Assembly (NCBI RefSeq): GCF_001580995.1
Contig: NZ_LHZU01000137.1
Span: 26,760 to 90,759, forward strand
DNA length: 64,000 nt
Reading direction: 5' to 3'
Source: Acetobacter senegalensis
Lineage (GTDB): Bacteria; Pseudomonadota; Alphaproteobacteria; Acetobacterales; Acetobacteraceae
Shown piece by piece: positions 17,757-28,377 of this stretch. The notes below the pieces were generated by a model. The model had not been told where the DNA came from, did no database searches, and was given only the letters and a program-made list of their open reading frames with translations. Both the position numbers and the translations under genes were made by a program. Position 1 is the stretch's first letter, and the number at the start of each line of letters is the position of its first letter.

Positions 17757-19091
17757 ATGCAGGTTACCGAGACCCTTTCCGAAGGGCTGAAGCGTGGTTT
17801 TACCATTACGATTCCGGCAGCGGATCTTAAGACGAAGCAGGATGCTCGTCTTAAGGAAGTGGCCGCCAGCCTGAAGCTTCCGGGCTTCCGTCCGGGTAAG
17901 GTTCCCGTCTCCATTGCGCGCCAGCGTTATGGTGAAGGCGTTCGCGCTGAAGTGCTTGAACAGGCTGTGTCTGAAGCGCTCCGCACCACGCTGGATGAGC
18001 GTGGCCTGCGCCCGGCTGGTCAGCCGCAGGTTGATCTGGTTTCCGGTCAGGAAGATGCTGACAAGGACCTGGAATTCAAGGTGGAAACCGAGATCCTGCC
18101 TGACATCACGGTTCCGGATCTCTCCGATCTCAGCTTGACGCGCCTGAAGGCGACCGCCAGCGATGAAGCCATTGACAAGATCGTGGCAGACATCGCCAAG
18201 CGTCAGCGCACGTTTGAAACGCTTGAGGAAGATCGCCCCGCAGTAAAGGGTGATGTTGTCAGCGTTGATTTTGTTGGTAAGCGTGACGGTGTGCCCTTTG
18301 ACGGTGGCACGGCTGAAGATGTGAACGTTGAAATCGGTGGTGAAGGCTTTATCCCCGGTTTTGCCGAGCAGATTGAAGGCATGAAGCCCGGTGAAGAAAA
18401 AGTCATCACCGTGACCTTCCCGGAAAATTACGGCGCTGAAGAACTTGCTGGCAAGGAAGCGACGTTCGACATCAAGGTGCGTGAGCTGAAAAAAGCTGTT
18501 GATGCGCCGATTGATGATGAACTGGCCAAGAAGCTGGGCTTTGAAACGCTCGAACAGCTTCGTGATCTGGTGCGTAAGCAGGTTGAAGGCGAGTACGATC
18601 AGCTTTCCCGTCTGCGTATCAAACGTGAACTGCTGGACGCTCTGGCTGCAAAAACCGATTTCCCCGCTCCGGAGGGAATGGTTGATGCGGAATTCAACCA
18701 GATCTGGCAGCGCGTTGATGCAGACCGCAAGGCCGGTGAGCTTGACGACGAAGATAAAGATAAGGACGAAGAAACCCTTCGTTCCGACTATCGCAAGATT
18801 GCGGAACGCCGGGTGAAGCTGGGTCTGCTTCTGGCAGAAATTGGCCGTAAGAACGCCATTACCGTCACGCAGGATGAACTGGCACGGGCAATGCGGGCAG
18901 AAGCCATGCGTTACCAGGGGCAGGAACAGCAGGTGTTCCAGTTCTTCCAGAACAATCCGCAGGCCATAGAATCCCTTCGCGGTCCGATTTTCGAGAACAA
19001 GGTTGTCGATTATCTGATTGAACTCGCGAAAGTGGAGGATAAGGAAGTTACTCCAGAAGAGCTGTCGGACATTCCTCCGGCTGATATCTGA
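17757..19091 (+). CDS. tig: Trigger factor
   Basis: This is the ribosome-associated chaperone and peptidyl-prolyl isomerase, 444 residues. The N-terminal ribosome-binding domain has the signature GFRPGKVP near residue 45. The FKBP-type domain (about 160-245) has GDVVSVDFVGKRDGVPFDGG. A helical C-terminal chaperone domain ends acidic. The ribosome site GAAAGGAAGG precedes the ATG. It heads the tig-clpP-clpX-lon order that is common in bacteria, and a terminator hairpin separates it from clpP. Confidence 0.97.
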   Translation: MQVTETLSEGLKRGFTITIPAADLKTKQDARLKEVAASLKLPGFRPGKVPVSIARQRYGEGVRAEVLEQAVSEALRTTLDERGLRPAGQPQVDLVSGQEDADKDLEFKVETEILPDITVPDLSDLSLTRLKATASDEAIDKIVADIAKRQRTFETLEEDRPAVKGDVVSVDFVGKRDGVPFDGGTAEDVNVEIGGEGFIPGFAEQIEGMKPGEEKVITVTFPENYGAEELAGKEATFDIKVRELKKAVDAPIDDELAKKLGFETLEQLRDLVRKQVEGEYDQLSRLRIKRELLDALAAKTDFPAPEGMVDAEFNQIWQRVDADRKAGELDDEDKDKDEETLRSDYRKIAERRVKLGLLLAEIGRKNAITVTQDELARAMRAEAMRYQGQEQQVFQFFQNNPQAIESLRGPIFENKVVDYLIELAKVEDKEVTPEELSDIPPADI

Positions 19092-19099
19092 GACCTTTC

Positions 19100-19135
19100 T
19101 GTCCCGCCAGTGTGAACTGGCGGGACACTCTTTTT
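19100..19135 (+). terminator. Rho-independent terminator after tig
   Basis: An 11-base perfect stem (TGTCCCGCCAG with CTGGCGGGACA) encloses a 6-base loop and is followed by CTCTTTTT. Confidence 0.92.
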
Positions 19136-19269
19136 CAGACTGTTTTTCTTTTCCGGGGTGGCATCTTGCCACTTTATCTCTATCTTGAGTGAGAGTGCCT
19201 GAACCGACTTCCTGGGTTTTGATGGAAGGAGGCAAGGGCTGGTGCAGGTTTTTTACGGGAATGACTAAC

Positions 19270-19926
19270 ATGAGGGATCGTGATCCCGTTGAGATTTTCA
19301 GCAACGCTTTGGTGCCCATGGTGGTCGAGCAGACCTCACGGGGGGAGCGGGCATTCGATATCTATTCCCGCCTGCTTCAGGAGCGGATTATTTTTCTGAC
19401 AGGCCCTGTCTATGATCAGGTGGCCTCTCTTATTTCCGCACAGCTTCTCTATCTTGAAAGTGTGAACCCCACGAAGGAAATCTCCTTCTATATCAACAGC
19501 CCTGGCGGCGTTGTGTCTGCTGGCTTGGCAATTTATGACACCATGCAGTACATCCGCAGCCCCGTTAGCACCGTGTGCATCGGTCAGGCAGCTTCCATGG
19601 GGTCTTTATTGCTGGCTGGGGGCGAGAAGGGGCACCGTTATGCGCTGCCTAATGCTCGCGTCATGGTGCATCAGCCTTCTGGCGGTGCACAGGGACAGGC
19701 CAGCGATATTGAAATTCAGGCCAAGGAAATCCTTATTATCCGTCAGCGCCTGAATGAGATCTATCGCGAACATACCGGCCAGACGCTTGAGGATATCGAG
19801 CAGAAGCTGGAACGTGATAGCTATATGTCTGCCGAGGAAGCACAGTCTTTCGGTATTGTTGACAAGGTAATCAGTCATCACAAGGCAGCAGAAGAAACTG
19901 GAAAGAAGGATAAAGACCATCCTTAA
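19270..19926 (+). CDS. clpP: ATP-dependent Clp protease proteolytic subunit
   Basis: This is the serine protease chamber of ClpXP/ClpAP. With the ATG at 19270 it has 218 residues, with Ser109 in GQAASMGS, His134 in VMVHQPSGG and Asp183 in ERDSYM as the triad. The frame runs upstream to 19189 and an in-frame ATG lies at 19261. The 19270 start is chosen because GGGA sits 9 bases ahead and [10 protein letters not shown] is the natural N-terminus. clpX follows about 120 bases later. Confidence 0.95.
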   Translation: MRDRDPVEIFSNALVPMVVEQTSRGERAFDIYSRLLQERIIFLTGPVYDQVASLISAQLLYLESVNPTKEISFYINSPGGVVSAGLAIYDTMQYIRSPVSTVCIGQAASMGSLLLAGGEKGHRYALPNARVMVHQPSGGAQGQASDIEIQAKEILIIRQRLNEIYREHTGQTLEDIEQKLERDSYMSAEEAQSFGIVDKVISHHKAAEETGKKDKDHP

Positions 19927-19941
19927 TCTGGTGAACACCAA

Positions 19942-19965
19942 CACCCCCGTTACAGTGCGGGGGTG
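19942..19965 (+). other. GC-rich hairpin between clpP and clpX
   Basis: An 8-base perfect stem, CACCCCCG with CGGGGGTG, encloses an 8-base loop. It has no T-run, so it is more likely an mRNA-stabilising or attenuating hairpin than a terminator. Confidence 0.5.
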
Positions 19966-20046
19966 GTCTGTCGTAAGGAAGGCAGATAAAGTCTGGAATA
20001 CGGCTCTCGGGAGTCTGAGGCCTGGGATGATCGAGGGAGTGGGCTC

Positions 20047-21312
20047 ATGAACGCGAAGTCCGGTGATTCCAAAAATACGCTTTACTGCTCATTCTGCGGC
20101 AAATCGCAGCATGAAGTGCGGAAGCTTATTGCTGGTCCAACCGTTTTCATCTGCGATGAATGCGTAGAACTCTGCATGGATATCATCCGTGAAGAGCACA
20201 AGACCACGCTTGTCAAATCGCGTGAAGGCGTGCCCACGCCCAAAGAGATCTGCAAAGTTCTTGATGATTATGTGATCGGGCAGTTTGAGGCCAAGAAGGT
20301 TCTCTCTGTTGCCGTGCATAACCATTACAAACGTCTGACCCAGTCAGCCAAGAACAATGATGTCGAGATTGCAAAGTCCAACATCCTGCTGATTGGCCCG
20401 ACAGGCTCTGGTAAGACCCTGCTGGCGCAGACTTTGGCGCGTATTCTGGATGTTCCGTTCACCATGGCGGACGCCACCACGCTGACAGAAGCCGGATATG
20501 TGGGGGAAGATGTTGAAAACATCATCCTCAAACTGTTGCAGGCTTCTGATTATAATGTGGAACGGGCGCAGCGTGGCATCGTTTACATTGACGAGATCGA
20601 TAAAATCTCACGCAAGTCAGACAATCCTTCCATCACACGTGACGTAAGTGGGGAAGGTGTTCAGCAGGCTCTGCTGAAACTGATGGAAGGGACTGTGGCA
20701 TCTGTTCCGCCGCAGGGTGGCCGTAAGCATCCGCAGCAGGAATTCCTGCAGGTGGATACCACCAATATGCTGTTCATCTGCGGTGGTGCTTTCGCCGGGT
20801 TGGACAAAATTATTGCCGCTCGCGGTAAGGGTACGGGGATTGGCTTCGGCGCCGATGTTCGTTCTCCGGATGATCGTCGGATGGGAGAAATCCTGCACGA
20901 TGTAGAGCCGGAAGATCTGATGAAATTCGGGTTGATCCCCGAATTTATTGGTCGTCTGCCAGTGCTGGCTACTCTGGGTGATCTGGATGAAGCGGCGTTG
21001 ATCCGTATTCTGACAGAACCCAAGAATGCGCTGGTTAAGCAGTATCAGCGCCTGTTCCAGATGGAAGATGTGCAGCTTTCCTTTACGGATGATGCACTGA
21101 AAGCCATTGCGGACCGCGCCATCAAACGCAAGACCGGTGCCCGTGGGCTACGCTCCATTATGGAGAGCATCCTGATGTCCACAATGTTTGACCTTCCAGG
21201 TCTGGACAATGTGGAAGAAGTGGTTGTGAACCGTGATGTGGCGGAGGAAAAAACCAGTCCGGTTTACGTCTACGGCAAACGGAAAGAGATCCCGGCTGAG
21301 CAATCAGCCTGA
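20047..21312 (+). CDS. clpX: ATP-dependent Clp protease ATP-binding subunit ClpX
   Basis: ClpX is the AAA+ unfoldase that feeds ClpP. It has 421 residues. An N-terminal zinc-binding domain has Cys at 14, 17, 36 and 39. Walker A is GPTGSGKT and Walker B is VYIDEIDKI. Sensor motifs and a C-terminal small domain ([18 protein letters not shown]) follow. The full length and normal motifs indicate an active protein. Confidence 0.98.
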   Translation: MNAKSGDSKNTLYCSFCGKSQHEVRKLIAGPTVFICDECVELCMDIIREEHKTTLVKSREGVPTPKEICKVLDDYVIGQFEAKKVLSVAVHNHYKRLTQSAKNNDVEIAKSNILLIGPTGSGKTLLAQTLARILDVPFTMADATTLTEAGYVGEDVENIILKLLQASDYNVERAQRGIVYIDEIDKISRKSDNPSITRDVSGEGVQQALLKLMEGTVASVPPQGGRKHPQQEFLQVDTTNMLFICGGAFAGLDKIIAARGKGTGIGFGADVRSPDDRRMGEILHDVEPEDLMKFGLIPEFIGRLPVLATLGDLDEAALIRILTEPKNALVKQYQRLFQMEDVQLSFTDDALKAIADRAIKRKTGARGLRSIMESILMSTMFDLPGLDNVEEVVVNRDVAEEKTSPVYVYGKRKEIPAEQSA

Positions 21313-21505
21313 AAAACGGGGTAAGACATTATAGGGGCGGCGGATCGGAAAGGTCTGTCGCCTCTCTTTTCTGGTTAACCCATTGTGAAATGGGACATTC
21401 GTAACGACATAGTAGAGGCAGGGACTGTTTGGTGTCTCTACGGGCCCAGGGGCATGCCGCAGGGCGGGTGTCCGGCCTGGATCGTCCTTGAAGGAGGTCA
21501 TGGTT

Positions 21506-24028
21506 ATGGCTGATAATGAAAAACCACCAGTAAAACGTAAACGGAAGTCACCAGCCAAAACGCAGGCGGCAACTCCTGAATCTGTTGTGCCAGCGAACGT
21601 TTCCCCCGCAGAAGAGGGAACGGCTGTTCAGCAGAAACCGCAAAGCGAGAACCGCGTGGCCGTTCTGCCGCTGCGTGATATTGTTGTCTTCCCGCATATG
21701 ATCGTGCCGTTGTTTGTCGGTCGTGAAAAATCCGTCAAGGCACTTGAATCCGTTACGCGTGATGACCGGCAGATCCTGCTGATTGCGCAGAAAGATGCCG
21801 CACAGGATGATCCGGGCATTGATGACGTTTACCGTTTTGGCACGGTATCCACCATTCTGCAGTTGCTGAAATTGCCGGATGGCACCGTCAAGGTGTTGGT
21901 GGAAGGTGTCCGTCGCGCCAAGGTAAAAGCGCTGCACGATGTTGACGGACATTTTGAAGCTGAAATTGAAGATGTGGTGGAAACTGCTGCGGTTGGCCCG
22001 GATGCCGAAGCGCTTGGCCGTTCCATTATTTCGCAGTTTGAGCAGTATATAAAACTCAATAAGAAAATTGCGTCTGAAGTCCTGGTTTCCCTGAACCAGA
22101 TTACGGATCTGTCCAAGCTGGTGGATACGGTGGCGAGTCACCTGAACCTCAAGATTTCCGAAAAACAGGAAATTCTTGAAGCTCCTTCTGTCATGCTTCA
22201 GCTTGAAAAGGTTTTTGCCCACATTGAGGCGGAAATCGGTGTGCTGCAGGTTGAGAAGAAAATTCGCAACCGCGTAAAGCGCCAGATGGAGAAAACCCAG
22301 CGCGAGTACTATCTGAACGAGCAACTGAAAGCCATTCAGAAAGAACTGGGTGAAGGCGAAGACGGTAAGGACGAAACCACCGAGATTGAGGAGCGCATCG
22401 CTAAAACCAAGCTTTCAAAAGAAGCGCGGGAAAAGGCGGTAGCGGAACTCAAAAAGCTGCGTGGCATGAGCGCCATGTCAGCCGAGTCGACCGTGGTGCG
22501 TAATTATCTGGATTGGCTGCTGGGTATTCCGTGGAAGAAGCGGACCAAGGTCCGTCATGATCTGGCAGAAGCGGAAAAAATTCTGGATACCGATCACTAC
22601 GCGCTGGATAAGGTCAAGGAGCGTATCCTTGAATATCTGGCGGTGCAGAGCCGTTCCCAGAAACTGAAAGGCCCGATCCTGTGTCTGGTGGGGCCGCCGG
22701 GTGTTGGTAAAACGTCTCTGGCTCGGTCTATTGCCAAGGCAACAGGTCGCCATTACGTGCGGATGTCGCTGGGTGGCGTGCGGGATGAAGCCGAAATTCG
22801 CGGGCATCGCCGCACGTATATCGGTTCCATGCCAGGCAAGATCATTCAGGGCATGAAGAAGGCGAAGGTGTCCAACCCGCTCTTCCTGCTGGATGAAATT
22901 GACAAGCTGGGCGCGGATTGGCGTGGTGATCCGGCTTCGGCATTGTTGGAAGTGCTGGACCCGGAACAGAACAGCACATTCGCTGATCATTATCTGGAAG
23001 TAGATTATGATCTGTCCGATGTGATGTTTGTCACGACGGCGAATAGCCTCAACATGCCGCAGCCGCTGCTGGACCGGATGGAGATCATCCGTCTGTCTGG
23101 CTACACGGAAGATGAGAAGGTGGAAATCAGCCGCCGTCATCTGATTGCCAAGCAGGGTGAGGCCCATAACCTCAAGCCGGATGAATGGTCCATCAGTGAT
23201 GACGCCCTGCGGGATCTGATCCGTTATTACACGCGTGAAGCGGGCGTACGTAGTCTTGAGCGCGAGATTGCCAATCTGGCGCGTAAGGTTGTGAAAGAGA
23301 TTGTGACCGGCAAAGCCAAGAAAGTGGCCATTACCGTCCGCAACCTCGAAAAACTGGCTGGCGTGAAGCGCTTCCGTTACGGCGAGACCGAAGCGGAAGA
23401 TATGGTGGGCATTGTCACCGGGTTGGCATGGACCGAAGTGGGCGGAGAAATTCTGACCATTGAAAGTGTCATGGTGCCGGGTAAAGGCGGCATTGTGGAA
23501 ACTGGCAAGCTGGGTGACGTCATGAAGGAAAGCGTCTCTGCTGCGTTTTCCTACGTGCGGAGCCGGGCAACCACCTTTGGTGTGGCGCCGACTCTGTTTG
23601 ATAAGCGGAGCTTCCACGTGCACGTTCCCGAAGGCGCGACTCCGAAAGATGGGCCTTCTGCGGGCGTTGCCATGGCGACATCTCTGGTGAGTGTGCTGAC
23701 TGGTATTCCGATCCGGCGGGATGTTGCCATGACAGGCGAGATCACGTTGCGCGGGCGTGTGCTGCCCATTGGTGGCCTGAAAGAGAAGCTGCTGGCAGCA
23801 GTGCGGGCCGGTATTCGCACGGTCTTTATCCCCAAGGATAATGAAAAGGATCTGGCGGAAATTCCTGAATCTGTGAAGAAAGATCTGGAAATCGTACCCG
23901 TTTCGCATGTGGATGAAGTGCTGGCGCGTGCGCTGGTGCGGCAGCCGCAGCCAATCCATTGGGAAGAAGTGCCGGAAGCCGTTCCGGGAGCGGAAGGGGC
24001 GGCCCACGTTTCCGTGCTGCCGCACTGA
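21506..24028 (+). CDS. lon: ATP-dependent Lon protease
   Basis: This is a homo-oligomeric AAA+ serine protease that degrades misfolded and regulatory proteins. With the ATG at 21506 (8 bases after AAGGAGG) it has 840 residues. ATGs and a TTG further up (21500, 21488) sit too close to or inside the ribosome site. A Lys-rich leader of about 45 residues precedes the LonN domain. Walker A is GPPGVGKTS. The protease domain has the catalytic Ser near 718 in DGPSAG and the Lys in GGLKEK. An acidic tail follows. hupB lies 146 bases downstream. Confidence 0.97.
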   Translation: MADNEKPPVKRKRKSPAKTQAATPESVVPANVSPAEEGTAVQQKPQSENRVAVLPLRDIVVFPHMIVPLFVGREKSVKALESVTRDDRQILLIAQKDAAQDDPGIDDVYRFGTVSTILQLLKLPDGTVKVLVEGVRRAKVKALHDVDGHFEAEIEDVVETAAVGPDAEALGRSIISQFEQYIKLNKKIASEVLVSLNQITDLSKLVDTVASHLNLKISEKQEILEAPSVMLQLEKVFAHIEAEIGVLQVEKKIRNRVKRQMEKTQREYYLNEQLKAIQKELGEGEDGKDETTEIEERIAKTKLSKEAREKAVAELKKLRGMSAMSAESTVVRNYLDWLLGIPWKKRTKVRHDLAEAEKILDTDHYALDKVKERILEYLAVQSRSQKLKGPILCLVGPPGVGKTSLARSIAKATGRHYVRMSLGGVRDEAEIRGHRRTYIGSMPGKIIQGMKKAKVSNPLFLLDEIDKLGADWRGDPASALLEVLDPEQNSTFADHYLEVDYDLSDVMFVTTANSLNMPQPLLDRMEIIRLSGYTEDEKVEISRRHLIAKQGEAHNLKPDEWSISDDALRDLIRYYTREAGVRSLEREIANLARKVVKEIVTGKAKKVAITVRNLEKLAGVKRFRYGETEAEDMVGIVTGLAWTEVGGEILTIESVMVPGKGGIVETGKLGDVMKESVSAAFSYVRSRATTFGVAPTLFDKRSFHVHVPEGATPKDGPSAGVAMATSLVSVLTGIPIRRDVAMTGEITLRGRVLPIGGLKEKLLAAVRAGIRTVFIPKDNEKDLAEIPESVKKDLEIVPVSHVDEVLARALVRQPQPIHWEEVPEAVPGAEGAAHVSVLPH

Positions 24029-24068
24029 TATAAAAAACGCTCTGAAGCCGAAGTTTGCTGTTGGTCGG

Positions 24069-24096
24069 TTGACGTGGCAAAAAACGGCTTCATAGT
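24069..24096 (+). promoter_or_regulatory. Candidate sigma-70-type promoter for hupB
   Basis: TTGACG (24069-24074) and CATAGT (24091-24096) are separated by 16 bases, about 80 bases before the hupB start. It is a fair match to the housekeeping consensus. It was not compared with a background. Confidence 0.4.
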
Positions 24097-24174
24097 GCGA
24101 GCGGGAAGCGGAGAGGCGGACGCAATGCCGCCCGCCGCTCCACCAAAGTTATATATTATTGAGAAAGGCGTAAT

Positions 24175-24459
24175 ATGGAGAAGCCGCTTAACAAGCAGGA
24201 ACTCGTGGCGGCAGTGGCCGACGAGGCTGCTCTGCCCAAGGCTAAGGCTGGAGAAGTGGTCGACGCCGTATTCGGTGCTATCGAGAAGGCTCTGTCTCGT
24301 AAGCAGGAAGTTCGTCTGGTTGGGTTCGGTACGTTTGTAACCGCAACACGTAAGGCGGCTAAGGGTCGTAACCCGCGCACGGGTGAAGAAATCGACATTC
24401 CGGCTTCTACCTCTGTCCGTTTCAAACCGGGCAAGGCACTGAAGGACGCCGTAAGCTAA
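24175..24459 (+). CDS. hupB: HU-family DNA-binding protein
   Basis: A 94-residue histone-like protein that bends and packages DNA. It has the HU dimer helices (MEKPLNKQELVAAVAD) and the DNA-binding arm with GRNPRTGEEI and the conserved Pro. Its place after lon is typical. A strong terminator follows 30 bases after the stop. IHF subunits have a similar fold, but the length and the position after lon favour HU. Confidence 0.95.
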   Translation: MEKPLNKQELVAAVADEAALPKAKAGEVVDAVFGAIEKALSRKQEVRLVGFGTFVTATRKAAKGRNPRTGEEIDIPASTSVRFKPGKALKDAVS

Positions 24460-24488
24460 ATCCCTGCGGGAAATAGTTTTTCGGCTTT

Positions 24489-24530
24489 CGGGCGGCAAAT
24501 CCCAAAAAGGGGGTTGCCGCCCGTTTTTAT
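24489..24530 (+). terminator. Rho-independent terminator after hupB
   Basis: A 10-base perfect stem (CGGGCGGCAA with TTGCCGCCCG) is followed by TTTTTATTT. Confidence 0.93.
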
Positions 24531-24548
24531 TTGTGACACATAAGCGGC

Positions 24549-24623
24549 GGGCGATTAGCTCAGCGGTAGAGCGTCTCGTTTACACCGAGATGGTCGGGGG
24601 TTCGATCCCCTCATCGCCCACCA
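24549..24623 (+). tRNA. tRNA-Val (anticodon UAC)
   Basis: The acceptor stem GGGCGAT pairs with ATCGCCC, followed by ACCA. The D arm has AGCTCAGCGGTAGAGC. The anticodon stem TCTCG/CGAGA encloses TTTACAC with anticodon TAC. The T arm has GGTTCGATCCC. It is 75 bases long with CCA encoded. Confidence 0.97.
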
Positions 24624-24687
24624 AACCATTATACTTTCAGGTAAAATGGTTTCCCAGAGCGCTAAGCGCTCTCGATTTTCTGATAAA

Positions 24688-24722
24688 AGAAAAAACACCG
24701 GTTTTCTCCTGTAAGAACCGGT
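24688..24722 (-). terminator. Hairpin with terminator shape on the minus strand
   Basis: ACCGGTT (24697-24703) pairs with AACCGGT (24716-24722). An A-run lies to its left, so read on the minus strand it is a stem followed by a T-run. No minus-strand gene is seen upstream of it in that direction. On the plus strand the hairpin has no T-run. The 24624-24850 stretch otherwise holds no gene and may contain the nuo promoter. Confidence 0.45.
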
Positions 24723-24850
24723 CGTCCCAAGTAATCACGTGAAAGTGGCCGTGGCAGGCTGCCTGTAGCCATGGTTGTTCGCCACGCTTGGGGGTAGGTT
24801 GTCTGCATGATGTTTGGTTTACGCGACCTTTCTCGTGCAGGAGCCCCCCG

Positions 24851-25216
24851 ATGCAATCTGTCCTTGGTGATTACGCGCCAGTTCTTATATTCGGTGCCCT
24901 CTCCGTGGTCATTGCCGCTGCGATGCTGGGTATGGCGCTGATAAGTGGACACCAGAAGCCTTATCCTGAAAAAACAACAGCATATGAATGTGGTTTTGAG
25001 GCATTTGATGATGCCCGCCGCCGCTTTGATGTGCGGTTTTATCTGGTGGCTATCCTCTTCATTATTTTCGATCTTGAAGTCGCATTCCTGTTCCCGTGGG
25101 CAGTCAGTCTCTCCCGCATAGGGTTGTTCGGCTTTCTTTCCATGCTGGGGTTCCTGAGCGTGCTGGGGATCGGTTTTCTGTATGAGTGGCGCAAAGGCGC
25201 GCTGGACTGGGATTAA
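24851..25216 (+). CDS. nuoA: NADH-quinone oxidoreductase subunit A
   Basis: A small membrane subunit of complex I, near the quinone site. It has 121 residues with three helices and the family segment [24 protein letters not shown]. The ATG at 24851 is chosen over the frame opening at 24788, because the extra 21 residues do not resemble the family. It is the first gene of the nuo operon. nuoB starts 14 bases after its stop. Confidence 0.96.
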   Translation: MQSVLGDYAPVLIFGALSVVIAAAMLGMALISGHQKPYPEKTTAYECGFEAFDDARRRFDVRFYLVAILFIIFDLEVAFLFPWAVSLSRIGLFGFLSMLGFLSVLGIGFLYEWRKGALDWD

Positions 25217-25229
25217 GGGGAAAGCGCCT

Positions 25230-25793
25230 ATGTCTACGAATTCACAAGAAGATGCTGTTCTCTGGAACAGAGAGGCTCTGCCGCCGGGGCCGGAGCAGGA
25301 TGCCGTTGTGCGCGGTATTACAGGCGCCATTGCCGAGAAAGGCTTTGTGGTCGCCAATCTGGACAAGTTGGTGAACTGGGGACGCACAGGGAGTCTATGG
25401 CCCATGTCTTTCGGCTTGGCATGCTGCGCCGTGGAAATGATCCATGCGTACATGCCCCGATACGATCTGGACCGTATGGGGATTATTCCCCGCGGTTCTC
25501 CGCGTCAGTCTGATGTCATGATTGTTGCAGGCACGCTGACCAACAAGATGGCCCCTGTGCTGCGCCGTTTGTATGAGCAGATGGCAGAACCCCGCTGGGT
25601 TATCTCCATGGGCTCCTGCGCCAATGGTGGGGGGTATTACCACTATTCCTATTCCGTGGTGCGCGGCTGCGACCGCATTGTGCCGGTTGATGTGTACGTG
25701 CCCGGCTGTCCGCCCACTGCAGAAGCGTTGATTTACGGCATCATGCTTTTGCAGAAGAAAATTCGCCGCACGGGGACCATTCTTCGTGGCTGA
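25230..25793 (+). CDS. nuoB: NADH-quinone oxidoreductase subunit B
   Basis: The 187-residue hydrophilic subunit carries the terminal 4Fe-4S cluster N2, which passes electrons to quinone. Cys ligands are in [16 protein letters not shown] and [10 protein letters not shown]. The ATG at 25230 follows AAGGGGAAAG. The frame opens earlier, at 25182, but that part overlaps the end of nuoA and is not family-like. The 3' end overlaps the GTG start of nuoC by 8 bases. Confidence 0.97.
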   Translation: MSTNSQEDAVLWNREALPPGPEQDAVVRGITGAIAEKGFVVANLDKLVNWGRTGSLWPMSFGLACCAVEMIHAYMPRYDLDRMGIIPRGSPRQSDVMIVAGTLTNKMAPVLRRLYEQMAEPRWVISMGSCANGGGYYHYSYSVVRGCDRIVPVDVYVPGCPPTAEALIYGIMLLQKKIRRTGTILRG

Positions 25794-26448
25794 GCTTCCT
25801 GTTAATCCACAGCAGAACCGTCTGCAGGGGCAAGTGGGCTCCATGGCGTTTACGCTTGCCACGTCTCTGCCTGGCATTCATTCGGCCGCGGTTGAAAAGG
25901 GCGAACTGGTGGTGCGTACGGTGCGTGACCAGCTTCTCCCCCTCATGACGTTGCTTCGTGATGATCCTCGGTATCGTTTTGAACAATTGATGGATCTGTG
26001 CGGTGTTGATTTCCCGGGAAGGGAAGAGCGGTTTGAGGTCGTCTATAACCTTCTTTCCGTCTCCCATAACCACCGCATCCGCGTGATTGTCACAACAGAT
26101 GAGACAACGCCGGTTCCGTCCGTGCATCACCTCTGGCCGTGCGCCACGTGGTGGGAACGTGAATGCTATGATCTGTTTGGCGTTCTCTTTTCCGGACAGC
26201 CGGATTTGCGCCGGATTTTGACTGACATCGGTTTTGAAGGCTTCCCGTTGCGCAAGGATTTCCCCCTGACGGGTTACGAAGAAGTCCGATACGATGTTGA
26301 GCTGCGCAAGGTTGTAAAAGAACCTGTTTCCCTGACACAGGATTTTCGGGATTTTGATTTTGTTTCTCCGTGGGAAGGGATGTTGACCTTGCCTGGAGAC
26401 GAAAAGGCGCATGAAGTCAGGCAAGGTATCAAGAGGTCCCGCGGATGA
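25786..26448 (+). CDS. nuoC: NADH-quinone oxidoreductase subunit C
   Basis: The 30-kDa subunit of the peripheral arm, 220 residues. The signature [21 protein letters not shown] is followed by [21 protein letters not shown]. It is separate from nuoD, unlike the fused nuoCD of enterobacteria, and this matches alphaproteobacteria. The GTG start overlaps nuoB, and the stop overlaps the nuoD ATG (ATGA). Confidence 0.96.
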   Translation: MAELPVNPQQNRLQGQVGSMAFTLATSLPGIHSAAVEKGELVVRTVRDQLLPLMTLLRDDPRYRFEQLMDLCGVDFPGREERFEVVYNLLSVSHNHRIRVIVTTDETTPVPSVHHLWPCATWWERECYDLFGVLFSGQPDLRRILTDIGFEGFPLRKDFPLTGYEEVRYDVELRKVVKEPVSLTQDFRDFDFVSPWEGMLTLPGDEKAHEVRQGIKRSRG

Positions 26449-27728
26449 CCGACATGAAACAGCCCCGTGCCGTGGATGTTGAAGAAACATTCCTGAAAAA
26501 CGATATTCCTGAAAGCCTTTTGCCTGAACAGAAGCTTCAGGAAACTGAGCGGCGAACGGTTGAAATTGATTCCCATGCCCTGAATTTCGGGCCTCAGCAT
26601 CCATCAGCTCATGGTGTGTTGCGTCTTGTGCTGGAAATGGAAGGCGAGGTTGTGGCGCGGGCCGTGCCACATATCGGCCTTTTACATCGTGGCACGGAAA
26701 AGCTGATAGAATACAAAACCTATCATAAAGCGCTGCCGTATTTTGACCGGCTGGATTATGTTTCTCCCATGTGTGAGGAGCAGGCGTTTGCACTGGCCAC
26801 GGAAAAGCTTCTGGGCATAGACATTCCCGAACGGGCTAAATGGCTGCGGGTTATGTTTGCGGAAATTACCCGTATTTTAAATCATATCCTCAATATTACC
26901 GCCATGGGGTTGGACTGCGGAGCGGTAACGCCCGCATTGTGGGGATATGAGGAACGGGAAAAACTGTTGGAATTTTATGAAGCAGCGTCTGGCGCGCGGT
27001 TTCATGCCAACTATTTTCGCCCTGGCGGTGTGGCGCGCGATATTCCAGCTGAATTGGAAGATCGGATTGGCGCGTGGGCCAAGGAATTTCCGGCGTGGAT
27101 TGATGATCTTGAAGGTCTGCTGACGGAAAACCGTATCTGGAAACAGCGTACGGTTGGCATTGGCATTTTCACAACCGAGCAGGCTCTGGCATGGGGGTTC
27201 AGTGGCCCGTGCCTTCGGGCTTCCGGTGTGCCGTGGGATCTTCGGCGCAGTCAGCCGTATGACAATTACCACAAAGTTGACTTCAAGGTGCCTGTTACCC
27301 GGCAGGGCGACTGTTATGATCGGTATCTCGTACGCATGGAAGAAATGCGCGAGAGTGTGAAGATTATCGAACAGTGCCTGGCGCAGATTCAGCCCGGAGA
27401 TGTGAAAGTGCAGGACCCAAAGTTTACGCCGCCACGGCGTGCAGACATGAAGCGGTCCATGGAAGCACTGATCCATCACTTCAAGCTGTTCAGTGAAGGG
27501 TATCATGTGCCGCCGGGAGCCACTTATACAGCCGTTGAAAGTCCGAAGGGTGAATTTGGCGTGTATCTTGTGGCAGACGGCAGCAACCGCCCGTATCGCT
27601 GCAAAATACGGCCTACGGGTTTTTCCCATTTGCAGGCCATAGATGAACTGTCACGCCGGGCTATGCTGGCAGATATGGTGGCGGTCATTGGCTCTCTTGA
27701 TCTTGTGTTTGGGGAGGTGGACCGTTGA
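26445..27728 (+). CDS. nuoD: NADH-quinone oxidoreductase subunit D
   Basis: The 49-kDa subunit lining the quinone pocket, 427 residues. It has the motif [15 protein letters not shown], then [13 protein letters not shown], and near the end [11 protein letters not shown]. An N-terminal extension of about 45 charged residues precedes the conserved part. It is coupled to nuoC by an ATGA overlap and to nuoE by overlap with a TTG start. Confidence 0.97.
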   Translation: MTDMKQPRAVDVEETFLKNDIPESLLPEQKLQETERRTVEIDSHALNFGPQHPSAHGVLRLVLEMEGEVVARAVPHIGLLHRGTEKLIEYKTYHKALPYFDRLDYVSPMCEEQAFALATEKLLGIDIPERAKWLRVMFAEITRILNHILNITAMGLDCGAVTPALWGYEEREKLLEFYEAASGARFHANYFRPGGVARDIPAELEDRIGAWAKEFPAWIDDLEGLLTENRIWKQRTVGIGIFTTEQALAWGFSGPCLRASGVPWDLRRSQPYDNYHKVDFKVPVTRQGDCYDRYLVRMEEMRESVKIIEQCLAQIQPGDVKVQDPKFTPPRRADMKRSMEALIHHFKLFSEGYHVPPGATYTAVESPKGEFGVYLVADGSNRPYRCKIRPTGFSHLQAIDELSRRAMLADMVAVIGSLDLVFGEVDR

Positions 27729-28366
27729 ACACCCCATGGAAACCGGCAGAGCAGCCGGACAAATTTTCATTTGATGCAGCATCTGAAGCGGAAATCGCAA
27801 AAGTGCTCGTCAAATATCCGGAAGCGCGTAAGGCCAGTGCCGTCATGCCCATGCTTTATATTGCCCAGCGGCAGATGGGGCGGGAAACGGGGAGTGCATG
27901 GGTGCCTGTTGCCGCCATGGATGAAATTGCGCGGCGGTTGGACATGGCGCCCATCCGTGTGTACGAGGTCGCATCCTTTTATACCATGTTCAACACGCGC
28001 CCGATCGGGCGGTATCATCTTCAGGTTTGCACGACGACATCCTGCTGGCTTCGCGGTTCAGATGATGTTGTGCATGCCTGCAAAAAAGCAGCCGGCGTCG
28101 GTGGCTTTGGTGAGACAAGCGAAGATGGTCTGTTCACCTTGACACAGGTTGAATGTCTGGGAGCATGCGCCAACGCTCCCATTCTGCAGGTGGATGATGA
28201 TTTTTATGAAGATATGGATGGTCCACGCACGGAAGCCCTGATTGCAGCGCTCCGTGCAGGAGAAAGACCTCCGGCAGGACCGACCGTAAACCGGTGCGGG
28301 TCCGCCCCCGAAGGGGGACGCAAGACCCTGCTTGTAACGCCGGAAGCGGCGTCTGAAAACCAATAG
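27725..28366 (+). CDS. nuoE: NADH-quinone oxidoreductase subunit E
   Basis: The 24-kDa subunit with the 2Fe-2S cluster N1a, in a thioredoxin-like fold. Cluster ligands are in VCTTTSCW and [10 protein letters not shown]. The 213-residue length includes a Pro/Gly-rich tail. The start is TTG at 27725, overlapping the nuoD stop by 4 bases and preceded by GGAGGTGG. No better ATG or GTG precedes the conserved region. Confidence 0.94.
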   Translation: MNTPWKPAEQPDKFSFDAASEAEIAKVLVKYPEARKASAVMPMLYIAQRQMGRETGSAWVPVAAMDEIARRLDMAPIRVYEVASFYTMFNTRPIGRYHLQVCTTTSCWLRGSDDVVHACKKAAGVGGFGETSEDGLFTLTQVECLGACANAPILQVDDDFYEDMDGPRTEALIAALRAGERPPAGPTVNRCGSAPEGGRKTLLVTPEAASENQ

Positions 28367-28377
28367 GAGAGACGGCC

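Noticed and set aside
19942..19965. Hairpin after clpP considered as a terminator
   Set aside because: No T-run follows; it is listed only as a hairpin.
22478..24025. A 515-codon minus-strand open frame opposite lon
   Set aside because: It mirrors lon codon bias and lacks any recognisable domain; lon is certain.
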